A stretch of 64,000 bases of DNA from Scylla paramamosain (taxonomy: Eukaryota; Arthropoda; Malacostraca; Decapoda; Portunidae), in contig NC_087173.1 of NCBI RefSeq assembly GCF_035594125.1, positions 15,852,255 through 15,916,254 of the forward strand. The letters are read 5' to 3'. Positions 1 through 10,841 of this stretch are shown here, piece by piece. Numbering within the stretch: position 1 is the stretch's first letter; each line of letters opens with the position of its first letter. The notes beneath the pieces were generated by a model. The model saw nothing but the letters and a program-made list of their open reading frames with translations. It was not told the DNA's origin and searched no databases. Position numbers and translations under genes: made by a program.

Positions 1-206
1 TTACTAGAAAGGCCTCTATGTGGTGAACATAAAGTTTTGATGAAGTTTGAGAAGAGGGCTGATCCAGATTCATTCCATGTGGTTTATAGAATGAACCCAG
101 ACACCTTTGATGAACTTTTGGTACTACTTGGCTCTCATCTAGTGAAAGAAACCACAACTTTCAGGGACCCTGTTGGTGTACCAGAGCACCTTGGCATCAC
201 ACTGAG
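1..206 (+). pseudogene. PIF/Harbinger-type transposase (HARBI1-like), N-terminal exon fragment
   Basis: The frame is open from base 1 and runs into a good splice-donor-like GAG|GTATGT at 204-212. The protein has the layout of the region just before the DDE nuclease of Harbinger transposases and their domesticated relative HARBI1: a block reading FRMNPDTFDELL-like (YRMNPDTFDELLVLL here), then a fixed-spacing FRDPV block, then GITLR immediately before the intron. In the family this segment precedes the catalytic domain, so no catalytic residue is visible here. The start lies upstream of the window, and no continuing exon was found downstream. It could be a live transposase gene, a domesticated gene or a relic. 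The family call is from motif recognition only. Confidence 0.6.
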
Positions 207-1002
207 GTATGTAACTTGGTACCGCTTTGATTACTTTAGATTCTGGGTGAAAAAAAAAATATTTACTGGCACAATTGTGCTGATCTTTTTATTCATCATA
301 TTTTAAGAATCATTTACCCCAGTTGCAAAATGATACCACCTGACACTCTGCTGGTCCTGGGAATGGGATATTATGGAGATAAATCACAAACTTGGCCAAG
401 GATAGCTAGGCATGCACTGCTACTTGGGGCTGGACAAACTGTTATTGTTGCACATTGCTTTTTATTATCAGTATTTGGATAGGTTTGCTTAATATCCCTG
501 GGAATGGACGAGGTGAGGAACATCCCCTTAGATCTGGTATGATGGCTACAATTTCTAGTTGACTTTTACTAAGTTATATGGTCATTAAAAAAAAAAAACT
601 CATGTTATATATGAGTAGCTCCATGAGAGAATGATCCAAGCGCCATTTCTTAAAAATGGCAAAAAAATAACTTCTAAAGATTTACATTTTAATATTTTGA
701 AAACCAACCATTTGATTTTTGTGAAACACATATCAAAACACTCCTTGACATGTTAGCTTCCCAATGGTATGAAAAATATTTCTGATCAAATCATACTTTC
801 AGTGATTATTGATAACAAAAACAGTCCAGTCACTTGTGGAGTTCGTCAATTTGATGTATTCTTGTAAACTAAGATAATAGAGATGATTGTAACTCTAATA
901 TGAAGTAAAATTACAGGTGTACTTACCACACTGGTGTAAATGTTGACTGTTGAATGTTGATTCCCCTTTTCCTGTCCTTCTCCCTCTACCCTAACCTCAT
1001 GA
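207..1002. other. unannotated AT-rich stretch
   Basis: Possible intron or intergenic DNA after the Harbinger-like exon. It has short A-runs near 588-597 and 661-667. I see no frame with recognisable protein similarity and no repeat shared with the rest of the window. Confidence 0.4.
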
Positions 1003-1246
1003 TTAGTTGTCATAATCGAGCACCTCGTCGTCATCCTCGTCAGGAGGCACGACATTTTACTCAACTGTGCCAGCCTGCAGGCCCTGATAAAAGGCCTTCT
1101 TGTCATCTGGCATGAGGCATAACAAGCTTGTTAGATCACTGAGCTTCTCTTCACTGAGGTTTATGGGGGCATCATACAGGGGTGGGAGGGGGGCAATACT
1201 CAGGTCGAACCTCTCACGGGACCATGCTCCTCTCCCTTTTATCAGT
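1003..1246 (-). pseudogene. unknown coding relic with acidic C-terminus
   Basis: Read on the minus strand, one frame stays protein-like for about 80 codons. It contains a segment PLYDAPINLSEEKLSDL followed by a cluster ending FYQGL. One TAA at 1057-1059 interrupts it. The same frame then continues with a strongly acidic tail of Asp/Glu residues ending DYDN and a final TAA at 1003-1005. An acidic tail behind an 'SEEKLSDL...FY' block recalls the C-termini of some arthropod transposon-encoded proteins, but I cannot name the family. No start codon or upstream part is visible: an in-frame TGA lies just upstream near 1255. It is either a relic or the last exon of something with a premature stop. 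Confidence 0.35.
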
Positions 1247-2098
1247 CAGACCTTGGTGATGTTGTTGTTGTCCCTTGCACAACATCAATAGCTTGTAGGT
1301 CATCAACATTACTGTTGGAACCATGTGCCGCCATCATCAAAATCAATGTGAAAACATAGTATAATCCAAGAAACATTTGCACTAGTGGTGTAGCTCAAAG
1401 GAGAGTCTCTGAAAGGGCAGGCAGCTAGCTCATTGGCCACATGCTGCCTACATCACGACATCATGCGTCACATTATTGGCTGACTGGCCTTGGCGCCTAA
1501 TCCACGTCATACTGCCCGGCATGTGGGTTGACTGGCTGCCACATCACAGCTCAGGGCACTTGGATGTTTTTCCCGCAGAGTACATTAACCCAGGAACCTC
1601 CATGTCAACAGAAGCAAAAAAATATGCAACACTATATCGAAGTTTAGACCATATTGTCATAAAGAGAGAATAATCTAAGCAACATCTAGTGGAAGAGGAC
1701 ACCTTGAGCTCCCGTTTGCACGGGAATAAACATTTTCGCTGGGGATGGCGCTTGGATCGTTCTCCGGCGGAGCTACTCATACGAGATCAACATATTGCAC
1801 CACCTTGAATGTAATATAAATAGAGGTGTAAATTGTCATGTATTGCCTAACCTAATCAAACCTAACATGACTCACCTAAACTAGCTAACTGTGTAAATTG
1901 TGATATATTGCCTATCCTTACTCATTTACATTAGCTAACCTAACCCATCACATCATAGTGGTTAGCTAAACTTGAACAGCTTTAAAGTGGCTTCTTTACA
2001 TTTTCAATACTTAATCATATTACATATTACACATGAGATGACTATTTTATGCCCTTTGACTACAATATGGAGGTGTAAACAGTGATTTTGGAGACAAA

Positions 2099-2132
2099 TG
2101 TTGATTGTTTATCATCTGATAAACAATCAACA
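2099..2132. repeat. perfect 15-bp hairpin
   Basis: TGTTGATTGTTTATC (2099-2113) is followed by a 4-base loop and then its exact reverse complement (2118-2132). It is followed by A-rich sequence. There is no T-run after it, so it does not look like an intrinsic terminator, and in this genome that role is not expected. Confidence 0.8.
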
Positions 2133-2389
2133 CAAAAAAATTAAAAAAGAAATTGTCGGTGCAAATAATCCAACCTAACTAGACTAGCACCACCATGGTC
2201 AGTACTTAGTGCCATCTTTTCAAAAATTGCTAGGAGCATTTGAAGAAATTACTATGTATATAAAGAAGGTTTAAAAATACATATAATAATATCTAACCTG
2301 TGATTAAGGTAAGAATTCCCAATATGAGATGGATTCTGGTCCTAATAACCACTTCCAATGTATGGAGAACATAATAATTTTTACTGTTT

Positions 2390-2475
2390 GTTGCTTACTG
2401 GCTAGAAAACCTTATTCCTAATGCTTAAAACTATTGTTTAAGTATTAGGAATAAGGTTTTTAGCTAGTAAGCAAC
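2390..2475. repeat. imperfect ~39-bp inverted repeat (fold-back)
   Basis: The left arm 2390-2429 and right arm 2437-2475 are near-complementary with a 7-base loop, and only a few mismatches or indels are visible. This geometry fits a small fold-back or MITE-like element. No target duplication was identified. Confidence 0.7.
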
Positions 2476-2512
2476 AAGTAAGTAAGGGTATTATTTATTA
2501 ATATCTATAACA

Positions 2513-2698
2513 ATTATAAGAACCTAAGAACTAAGGGAAGCTGCAAGAAGCCATCAGGCCTACATGTGACAGTCCCTGTATGAATCATACCTACCTATTT
2601 CCACCTATCATCCCCATCCATAAATCCATCTAATCTTCTCTTAAAGCTCCCTAATGACTTAGCACTAACAGCTTGATTACTAAGTCCATTCCATTTGA
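2513..2698 (-). mobile_element. LINE family F, 3' end fragment (CR1/L2-like)
   Basis: On the minus strand the sequence reads as the C-terminus of a non-LTR retrotransposon polymerase: WNGLSNQAVSAKSL, then SFKRRLDGFMDGDDRW and a stop. A 3' UTR follows and ends in a short repeated tail near 2513-2525. The conserved WNxL and FKxxLD blocks are typical of the extreme C-terminus of CR1-type ORF2 proteins. The same 3' UTR recurs at 52757-52835. The copy is heavily 5'-truncated and abuts LINE A copy 1. Confidence 0.6.
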
Positions 2699-3510
2699 GT
2701 GGAAGAGGCAGTAGGCACCTGCTGAAATGATAATTACTCCCAGTGAGGTCTACAGCACTGGATCAGGGGGTGCTGTGAACTTATCATTAAACCCAGCTGT
2801 GACCTGACTGAATGCTTCCATTTGTGTCTCACAACACAAGGGGCAGTCACAACCTGCCCTCTAAAGACAACTCTTCTCCTCCATACAAAACTACAAGCAC
2901 CTAATAACATATGTACCCTTCACTCAAAAATTCAAAATTATCATGAAAACTCCTACACCAACCTTGGAGTCCCCATCTGGGGAGGGGACCACAAATATCC
3001 CCGGGTTGGACTGCTCTTCTGATAATGAACCTAAGTGTCTTGACACCCCCCTCAACTTTTTCTTCATTAATTTCTGCAACATTTGCAGTCTTAGATATAA
3101 TTTTCAATCTGTAGAACACCACCTCTCCTCTTCTAAACCTCATCTTCTTTTTCCTCACTGAAATGCAGGTGTCTGAGGCAACTGACAGTAGCCCTTTTTC
3201 TGTTCCCTCCTACTTTCTCTATCTTCATTTTCAATCCAAAGCTGGATGTTTCGTTTATGTGCACAACGATTTAACCTGCTCTCGTGCCCACACTCTTGAA
3301 TCTTCTGAGTTTTCCACCATCTGGCTATGACTACAGAGTCACTCTCAAACTAAATTTATTTGTGCTGTATACCTCTCACCTAACTCCTCTGACTATAAGA
3401 AATTCTTTGACTACTTAACTTCCAAAGTGGAGCACATTCAGACTCTCTACCCTTTTGTGGAGATCTCCATTCTTGGAGACTTCAATGTTCACCACCAGCT
3501 TTGGCTTTAG
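2699..3510 (+). mobile_element. LINE family A copy 1, 5' part (5' UTR plus endonuclease start)
   Basis: This starts with the family A 5' sequence (AGGCAGTAGGCACCTGCTGA), which recurs at 7139, 21086, 50689 (minus) and 59830. The endonuclease frame follows. Recognisable pieces are the N-terminal NFFFINF block, the TE(T)Q block at about 3155-3170 and the LGDFNVHHQ block near 3472-3505. The frame is broken near 3150, and a TGA interrupts the WL block near 3326. It stops abruptly at 3510, where sequence of the opposite orientation begins. A non-LTR APE-type endonuclease nicks target DNA; this copy is dead. Confidence 0.75.
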
Positions 3511-3838
3511 GTTGTGAAGTGATAGATATCTGAGAATCTTCCTGTTGAGGATAGATTTAAAAACTTTAGACAGGCAGAAAATTAAAGCAGTTGGATGGTA
3601 GTTTGAGGGATTAGAACGGTCACCCTTCCTAGGAACAGGCTGAATGTAGGCAAACTTCCAGCAAGAAGGAATGGTAGATGTTAACAGACAGAGTTAAAGG
3701 AGTTTGACTAGGCAAGGTGCAAACACGGAGGCACAGTTTCAGAGAACAATAGGAGGGATCCCATCAGGTCCATAAGCCTTCTGAGAGTTTAGGCCAGCAA
3801 GAGCATGGAAAACATCATTGTGAAGAATTTTAGTAGAG
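3511..3838 (-). mobile_element. LINE family A fragment, reverse-transcriptase N-region, inverted
   Basis: On the minus strand this matches the family A polymerase from the KILxNDVFHALAGLN block through the PSNY block to the KVF block and HNL. It corresponds to about 42460-42790 of copy 3. It abuts copy 1 head-on in opposite orientation, so the pair is a rearranged or composite locus. It has no tail and no target duplication that I can see. Confidence 0.65.
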
Positions 3839-6526
3839 CATGGAACATTGTGGAATGGGCCCAGCACAAGGAGATCCAGGCATAGTATAAGGTCCAAAAT
3901 GAAAATGGAATGCAAGTGGCCTTCCTAAATACCATAGGGTGAAATGAAGAAAAGTAGAGGATGTTGGTAGAGGAAGGAAGAAAAGACTATTATGTGATAG
4001 CAATAGGAGAAACAGGATGGCATGATCACATCGAGTGGCAAGAAGATGAGTAGACATGTAGTGGGAAAGGAAGGAAAATAGGAGAAAAAGTGGGAAGATA
4101 GAGTTGGTGTAATAATGAAAATGAATGGAGAGATTTTGGAAGTTTGTATGGAAAAAGAACTAGAAAAGTTAAGTAATAAGAAAGGCAGTGTTATAATAAT
4201 GACAGTGAAAGTGAAAGAAAATAATGATGTGTGGTGGATTACAGTAGTATATATGGGTATGGAAAACTATGACAAAAATAGAAGTTTATATGAGGTGATG
4301 GTTAAAATCTCTGAAAAGTACAGAAAAAATTTCTATTGGATGTTACTGGGAGACATGAATAGCAACACAGGACTGAACAGTGATAAAGTGAATGTAAATG
4401 GCCATATGTTACTGGACTTTGAGGACTGTACCAAACTGAAAAAAAAAAAAAAAAAAACTGGGAACTTATAAATTTGACAACCTGGTGTGATGACAGAAAC
4501 AAGCATGAAACAGCTATTGAATACTTACTAGTGAACAACAAAGTAGAGGGAAAAGGATGTAGAATATGGAAAAATGAGGAAATCATTATCTCTGATCACA
4601 TACTAATAAGAGTGACATGTAGAAAATAAAGAAAAGGAAGAAGAGAATCAAGGAAAATTGGATTGAAAAATGGAAATTGGAAGAAGCAAATTGGGAGAAG
4701 TATGAAGTACGAGTAAGTATAAATGAAAGGCTATCTAAAGAAACTAGCGAAAGGCAGATGGACATAAACACCTTAGAAAAACATATCAAAGAAATCTAGA
4801 AACAAGAAGCAAAGAAAAAGGAATCAACAAAATTAAGATGGGTCCATTGAAACTTAAAGGTTGGTGGGATGAGGAGGTAAAGAAAACAGTAAAGAAGGAA
4901 AGAAACACCGAAAAGAATGGCAATGTGCATAGAACAGATATAAGAAGGCAAAGGAGACACAAATATTAGTCAACAAGAAAATAACAAAATAGAAAGAGGA
5001 CCAGGCCAAGAAACTTAACAATATGCATGCAAAGAAAGAGAAAAGGAAGGATGGAGGAGACTGAAAATAAAACTAGGAAAAACAATAACGAAGTGAAATT
5101 TATTGTTGATGGACGAGAAATAAAGAACAATGAAGAGATACAAACTGAAATAGAAAAATACTGGAACACAGTGATGCTGAAAAACACTGACGAAGAGACA
5201 CAAGAGGACACAATGGTCTACAGTAATACAAGGGAGACAGCAACCATAGAAATAGAAGGGAAAGATGATACCTTTAGGATGATAAAGCTAGGAAAAGCTG
5301 GAGGAATGGATGGTGTACCTGGTGAGCTGATAAAGTATGCAGGAAGCAAATTGAAAAATGAACTGAAAAAGTTATTTGAAAAAATCTTGGAAGAACAAAC
5401 AGTACCAGAAGCCTGGAAAAGTAGAGTGACACTAATGCACAAAGCAAATGGAAAACCCAAAGACAATCTTGGAAATTATCAGCCCATAGTGGCAAAAGTA
5501 TTTGGTACAGTGGGCAGAAGAAAATAAAGTCTGGGGTGAAGAACAGGCAGGATTTAGGAAAGGCAGAGGAAGCCTGGAAAATGTATTTGTGATGAGACAT
5601 AAATGAAAACTGTAAGAAAACAGGAAAAGAGCTATATTTAGTGTTCTTGGACAAAGAAAAATATGTGATACTGTAGACAGAAAAAGATTATTTGGTCTCC
5701 TCAAACATATTCAAATGGACTGTAAAGTGGTAAAAACAATAGAGGACTTTTATAAAAGCAATGAGGTGAAATTTACCCTGGGAAGTGAGCACAGGATGGA
5801 TGGAAATTAATGTGGGTGTAAGGCAGGGATGTGTAATGTCCCCAACACTTTTTAACATATATTTGGAAGAACTATTAAAGAGAATTGGATTATGTGGTGG
5901 CCAAGGTATAGAAATAGGAGATGATAGACTAGGATATTCAGTTTATGTGGATGATGTAGTCCTGATGACAGACAGTAAAGAACATATGGAGGAAATATTA
6001 CAGATAGTGAGCCAGGATGGAAAGGTATGGAACCTCAAGTTTAGTCCACACAAATGTAAAGTAATTCAATTTAATGTTGACAGAAATAACCAGTGGGTGC
6101 TAAGAGATAATGTACTGGAGGTGGTGGAGAAATATACTTACCTAGGAATGCAAGTTAGTAGTGAAGGAATAGGAGGTGAAAGACAAAGGGCTATTAATGA
6201 AGGCAAGGCAAAGAGAGCAACTGGAATGATTCTGAATGGAGAAAGCTGGTTTATAAATAAGTATGAAGTAGGCTGGAGTTTATGGAAAGGTAAGTGAGTC
6301 CCACATTGTTTATATGGTGTTGAATTAATAAGATTTACAGAAAAGAATATAAAAAGTTTTGAAAAAGTACAGGATATGACGTATGTGGGCATTAGGAGCC
6401 CTTAGGAACACAGGACTGGAGGCTGTAAGAGGAGAAATGGGCTGGAGCACCTTTAGGGAAAGAACTGCCAAAGAAAATTGCTCTTCATGAAAAGACTGGA
6501 AGGCTTAAGAGAAGAAAGGTAGGCAA
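3839..6526 (+). pseudogene. degraded LINE endonuclease/reverse transcriptase related to family B
   Basis: The copy is full of stops and frameshifts, but its domain order is clear. An APE endonuclease remnant covers 4085-4620, with VVYMG, a GDMNSNTG block (GDxN motif) at 4351-4374 and an ISDH block at 4590-4601. The reverse transcriptase covers 5030-6300, with GKAGGMDGVPGELIKY, VRQGCVMSPTLF at 5817-5852, the catalytic YVDD (normally YADD in family B) at about 5944-5955 and KYTYLGMQ. A late GEMGWSTFRER block lies near 6430. It is clearly related to the intact LINE at 14.4-18.9 kb but diverged enough to be a separate family. A poly-A stretch at 4440-4458 sits inside the endonuclease frame. Confidence 0.75.
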
Positions 6527-7138
6527 AATGAAATGAAAGTGACAAATAAGAAAAGAAGTGGAGACTGAGAGATGTAGGGTGGGAGAACTTTCAGGTTGAT
6601 CTGAGTGAGAGAAGCTGGGATGATGAAAGTGTGCATGACTTGGAGTATCTGAATGAGAAACTGGTTGAGGACTTGAGGAGTGCTGCTGAGTAGCGGATAG
6701 GGTTTGTGAGAGTAGGCAGAAGAAACAATGTATGCAAACCATGATGGAATGATGAAATCAGAGCGGCTAGGAAGAAGCAAAAGAGAATGAGTAGACAGTG
6801 TAGATGGCTGAGGAAAAAGAGGCATGAAAGTAATGAGGCTGAGAATAAGTATCAGAATGCATGGGCAATGTATGTGAAGCAGCAGTGGTTGACAAGACAA
6901 ATGATAATGAATGGTAAAGTGAAGAGTTAAAGAAGTGTGATTCATTCTTTAAGGGAGAAAGGTATGGAAGGTGGCTGTGAATGGTACAAATTCATGAGAG
7001 GTCAAAATATGTCAGGCAGTGTTGGTGTGGGGAGTCTGAAAAAGGGTGGTGTAGTTATAACAGAGAAGGAGGGAATCAGCAAGGCAATCAAAGGGTTCTG
7101 GGAAGAAGTAGGTGGAATAGGAGTAGGTGAAGTAAGAG
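6527..7138 (+). mobile_element. LINE family B fragment (linker between endonuclease and RT)
   Basis: The nucleotide sequence closely follows 16170-16770 of the intact family B element, for example WRLRDVGWENFQ, KGMEGG and KGFWEEVGG read at the same spacing. It carries stop codons (near 6690 and 6927), so it is a dead partial copy. It lies between the B-like pseudogene and LINE A copy 2. Its last about 10 bases no longer match family B. Confidence 0.8.
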
Positions 7139-8782
7139 GAGGCAGTAGACACCTTCTGCAACAATAATTACTCCCAGTGAGGTCTAAAGCACTGTTCAGG
7201 GGGTGCTGTGAACTTATCATTAAACCCAGCTGTGACTTCACTGAACGTTTCCCTTTGTGTCTCACAACACAAGGGGGCAGTCACAGCCTGCTCTCTAAAG
7301 ACAACTCTCTTCCTCCACACAAAACTACAAGCACATAATAACACACACACCCTTCACTCAAAAATGTCAAAATTATCATGGTGACTCCTACACCAGCCTT
7401 GGAGTCCCCATCTGGGGAGGGGACCATAAATGTCCCCAGATCGGACTATCTTTCTGTCGATGACCCTAAGTGTCTTGACACCCTCTTCAACTTTTTCTTC
7501 ATTAACTTCGGCAACATTCATGGTCTAAGATCTAATTTTCAATCTGTACAACACCACCTCTCCTCTTCTAAACCTCATCTTCTTTTCCTCACTGAAACTC
7601 AGATGTCTGAGGCAACTGACAGTAGCCCCTTTTTTTTTTCCCCTCCTACTATCTCTATCCTCATTTTCGATCCAAAGCTGGATGTTGTGTTTATGTGCGC
7701 AATGACTTAACCTGCTCTCATGCCCACACTCTTGAATCTTCCGAGTTTTCCACCATCTGGCTACGGCTACAGAGTCACTCTCAAAGTAAATCTATCTGTG
7801 CTGTATATCTCTCACCTAACTCCTCTGACTATAAGAAATTATTTGACTACTTAACTTCCAAAGTGAGCACATTCTAACCCTCTTCCCTTTTGCCGAGATC
7901 TCCATTCTTGGAGACTTCAATGTTCACCACCAGCTTTGGCTTTCCTCTCCCTTCACTGACCATCCTGGTGAACTAGCCTTCAACTTTACTATCCTCCACG
8001 ACCTAGAGCAATTGGTACAACACCCTACTCGTATTCCTGACTGTCTTGGAGATACGCCCAACATTCTTGACCTTTTCCTGACCTCTAATCCTTCTGCCTA
8101 TGCTGTCACCTTTTCTTCTCCGTTGAGCTCCTCCGATCACAATCTTATATCTGTATCTTGCCCTATTGCTCCAATCCCCCCTCAGGATCCCCCTAAACGA
8201 AGGTGCCTCTGGTGTTTTGCCTCTGCTAGTTGGGGGGACCTGAGGAGGTATTTTGCTGATTTTCCTTGGAATGAGTACTGCTTCTGTGTCAGAGACCTGT
8301 CTTTGTGTGCTGAGCGCATAACAGAGGTGATAGTGTCTGGCATGGAGGTGTACATTCCCCACTCTTTTTCTCGACCTAAACCTTCCAAACCTCAGTTCAA
8401 CACAGCTTGTTCTCGTGCTATACATGATAGAGAGGTGCCCCACAAAAGGTACTTAAGCCTTCCATCACCAGAATCTCATGCACTTTATATTTCTGCCTGG
8501 AACCATGCCAAGTCTCTTCTCCAACTAGCCAAAAACTCCTTCATTAACAGAAAGTGTCAAAACCTTTCAAGATCTAACTCCCCTTGTGACTTCTGGCATC
8601 TAGCCAAAAATATCTCCAATAACTTTTGCTTCTTCTTCTTTCCCTCCTTTATTTCAACCAGATGGCACCACTGCTATCACATCTATTTCTAAAACTGAAC
8701 TCTTCACTCAAACCTTTGCTAAAAACTCTACCTTGGACAATCCAGGGCTTGTTCCTCCCTTTCCTCCACCCTCTGACTACTT

Positions 8783-9287
8783 CAGTGTTATTCACTAATT
8801 TTTGCAAGAGAGCCACTTCGGCTAAACACATTGATTGAGAGAGCCGCAGCTACTTTGGTTTCAAGTAAAACTAGCCCATCGCAGCAAGCTTCCACAAGCA
8901 GCAACAGTTAAGTCGTTACTTTCATATATGTTGCGGCAGTCTCAAATATCTGTTGCCTATTTTCAAACACAAATCTCCAAGAGTAACAAAATACATCCAG
9001 TCTCCCCCGAAAGCTTGAACTCAACTGATTCAGCGAGACCTCCAACACCTAGAGCTAGACGTTTCCCTGATCAGTTTCCCGTAGTGGACACGTATGATTT
9101 CTGTACAACTAGGGTAGGGATGTTAGAATGTTATCTCTTACTGTGACTTTGTCTTCCATCTCACCTCATGAAAATATGTATCTTACTTGAAAAATTATTT
9201 TTCTATATATTTTTTTTATTAATTAATTTATATATTTTTCGAGAGCCATGAATTGAGTCATCGTGAGCCACGCAATGAATATCACTG
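8783..9287. mobile_element. non-autonomous hAT-type transposon (505 bp) in LINE A
   Basis: The element begins CAGTGTTATTCA and ends with the near-inverted copy TGAATATCACTG. It is flanked on both sides by the 8-bp direct repeat GACTACTT (8775-8782 and 9288-9295), which belongs to the LINE reading. An 8-bp target duplication and CAGTG termini are the hallmarks of hAT elements. The 103-codon open frame inside (8835-9146) has no transposase similarity that I can see, so it was presumably mobilised in trans. Confidence 0.85.
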
Positions 9288-9792
9288 GACTACTTCATGT
9301 TCTCCAAAACTGTGCCTCCGTGCTTGCACCTTGCCTACCAAACTCTTTCAGCTCTGTCTGTCAACATCTACCTTTCCTTCTTGCTGGAAGTTTGCCTACA
9401 TTCAGCCTGTTCTTAAAAAGAGTGACTGTTCTAATCCCTCAAACTACTGTCCTATTGCTTTAATTTCCTGCCTATCTAAAGTTTTTGAATCTATCCTCAA
9501 CAGGAAGATTCTTAAACATCTATCACTTCACAACCTTCTATCTGGTCGCCAGTATGGGTTCCGTCAAGGCCGCTATACTGGTGATCTTCTGGCTTTCCTT
9601 ACTGAGTTTTGGTCATCCTCTTTTAGAGATTTTGGTGAATCTTTTGCTGTTGCCTTGGACATATCAAAAGCTTTTGATAGAGTCTGGCACAATGCTTTGA
9701 TTTCCAAACTACCCTCCTACGGTTTCTATCCTTATCTCTGTAACTTCATCTCAAGTTTCCTCTCTGACCATTCTATTGCTGCTGTGGTAGAC

Positions 9793-9963
9793 TGTGGGGG
9801 TGTGTGGCAACACTCAACTTCCGGCCGCATCACGGCACGTGGGGGCTAGTGCTTACTCAGCCGGGACGGAGACAGGTTGTCCTGTACCCTCTCTGTACAT
9901 GGATACTTACCTTCAATAAACCTCGCCACGCTTCTCCTGCCTTTCCCTACTCCAGCCCCGACA
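9793..9963 (+). repeat. 5' LTR of the gypsy-type element
   Basis: 171 bp, starting TGTGGGGGTG and ending CCCCGACA. It carries an AATAAA polyadenylation signal near 9915-9920. Compared base by base with the 3' LTR it shows five transitions. The last base of the LTR is the A of the gag ATG. Confidence 0.93.
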
Positions 9964-10841
9964 TGGCACAGTTTCTTCAGGGGTTAATGGAGGAAGGCAT
10001 GGGTGGCGTACAGATGCCCACAGGAACCGTTAGCCCAGCAGACGCAGCCATGTGGTCTTCGGCGCCGTCATACCGTGCCATGCGGCGCACACAAAGCCCT
10101 GACCCCACACCAGCCACCGGGCAGCAGCTTTGGCCAGCAAACTTGCAGCGGCGCCCACCACCTCCTCCACCCGGACCAGGGGGAGCGACCGCGGGCATGT
10201 CGCCAGCTGCGTTTGAGACGTGGGCCACCAGCGTTGAAGACTACGGCAACATCTGCGGCTGGGTGCCACCAATGGCAGCACCCTATGTGCACCTCCTTTG
10301 CAACACAGAGGTGCAGCAGCACATTGACGCGCGCCTGGGCAAGCACGAATTCAGGCAGCTCTCAACCACGGATGCAATTGACATAGTAAGAAGCGTAGTG
10401 ATTGGCCCACGCTGTGTAATTGGAGCGTGGGCAGAGTTCTTCTCATTGGTACAAGCACCGAGTGACAGCGTGTGTGCGTACATCTCTCAGTGCTGCGCCA
10501 AAGCAAACGAGTGCGGCTTCCGGTGTCCCGAGTGCCAGTGTCCCTTGGATGAGTACATGCTCAGCAAGAAAATAGTGATGGGGCTACGTGACCGCAGCAT
10601 GAAAGCGGAGGTGCTGCGAGGCCTCCCACGCCTCGAGTCATTCAGTGATGTGGTCCGCGCGTGTGAAGTTACTGAGGCGGCGGAAAAGGCTAGTGAGCGG
10701 CCCCCTAGTGACGTAGCCGGGGTGGCAGCTAGCAACCCGTGGCCACCGCCCTTCACGGACTCACACCCTGCCGAGGTGGTGGCACCTTCTGGGCTGGGAA
10801 GGGTACCAACCGAGCCGCGACCTCGTCAACAGCATAACTGA
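9963..10841 (+). CDS. Gag-like protein of the gypsy-type element (truncated)
   Basis: The first in-frame ATG is 9963. The frame is open upstream into the LTR but has no Met there. The product has a proline-rich segment around residues 55-75 followed by a globular region (about 80-220) with the length and composition of a Ty3/gypsy capsid: FETWATSVEDY, then a stretch with many Cys (CxxCQC) and MGLRD. Capsid assembles the particle that carries the element's RNA. From about residue 272 the frame runs into sequence that belongs to pol in another frame, because an internal deletion has fused gag to the RT tail. The true C-terminus (nucleocapsid) is therefore missing. No classical CCHC knuckle is left. 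Confidence 0.7.
   Translation: MAQFLQGLMEEGMGGVQMPTGTVSPADAAMWSSAPSYRAMRRTQSPDPTPATGQQLWPANLQRRPPPPPPGPGGATAGMSPAAFETWATSVEDYGNICGWVPPMAAPYVHLLCNTEVQQHIDARLGKHEFRQLSTTDAIDIVRSVVIGPRCVIGAWAEFFSLVQAPSDSVCAYISQCCAKANECGFRCPECQCPLDEYMLSKKIVMGLRDRSMKAEVLRGLPRLESFSDVVRACEVTEAAEKASERPPSDVAGVAASNPWPPPFTDSHPAEVVAPSGLGRVPTEPRPRQQHN

Larger units (their letters stand above)
1247..2512. other. non-coding stretch with CCTAA-rich patch and two hairpins
   Basis: Bases 1840-1960 hold scattered CCTAA/CCTAAC words, a weak version of the telomere-like runs at 19.6, 20.2 and 20.9 kb. Two fold-back structures (2099-2132 and 2390-2475) are listed separately. I found no convincing coding frame. Confidence 0.4.

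Noticed and set aside
2099..2132. Perfect hairpin as an intrinsic terminator
   Set aside because: No following T-run, AT-rich stem, eukaryotic DNA.
9804..9962. Upstream extension of the gypsy Gag frame into the LTR
   Set aside because: No ATG in this part (it begins at GTG) and the sequence is LTR, repeated at 13102-13263.
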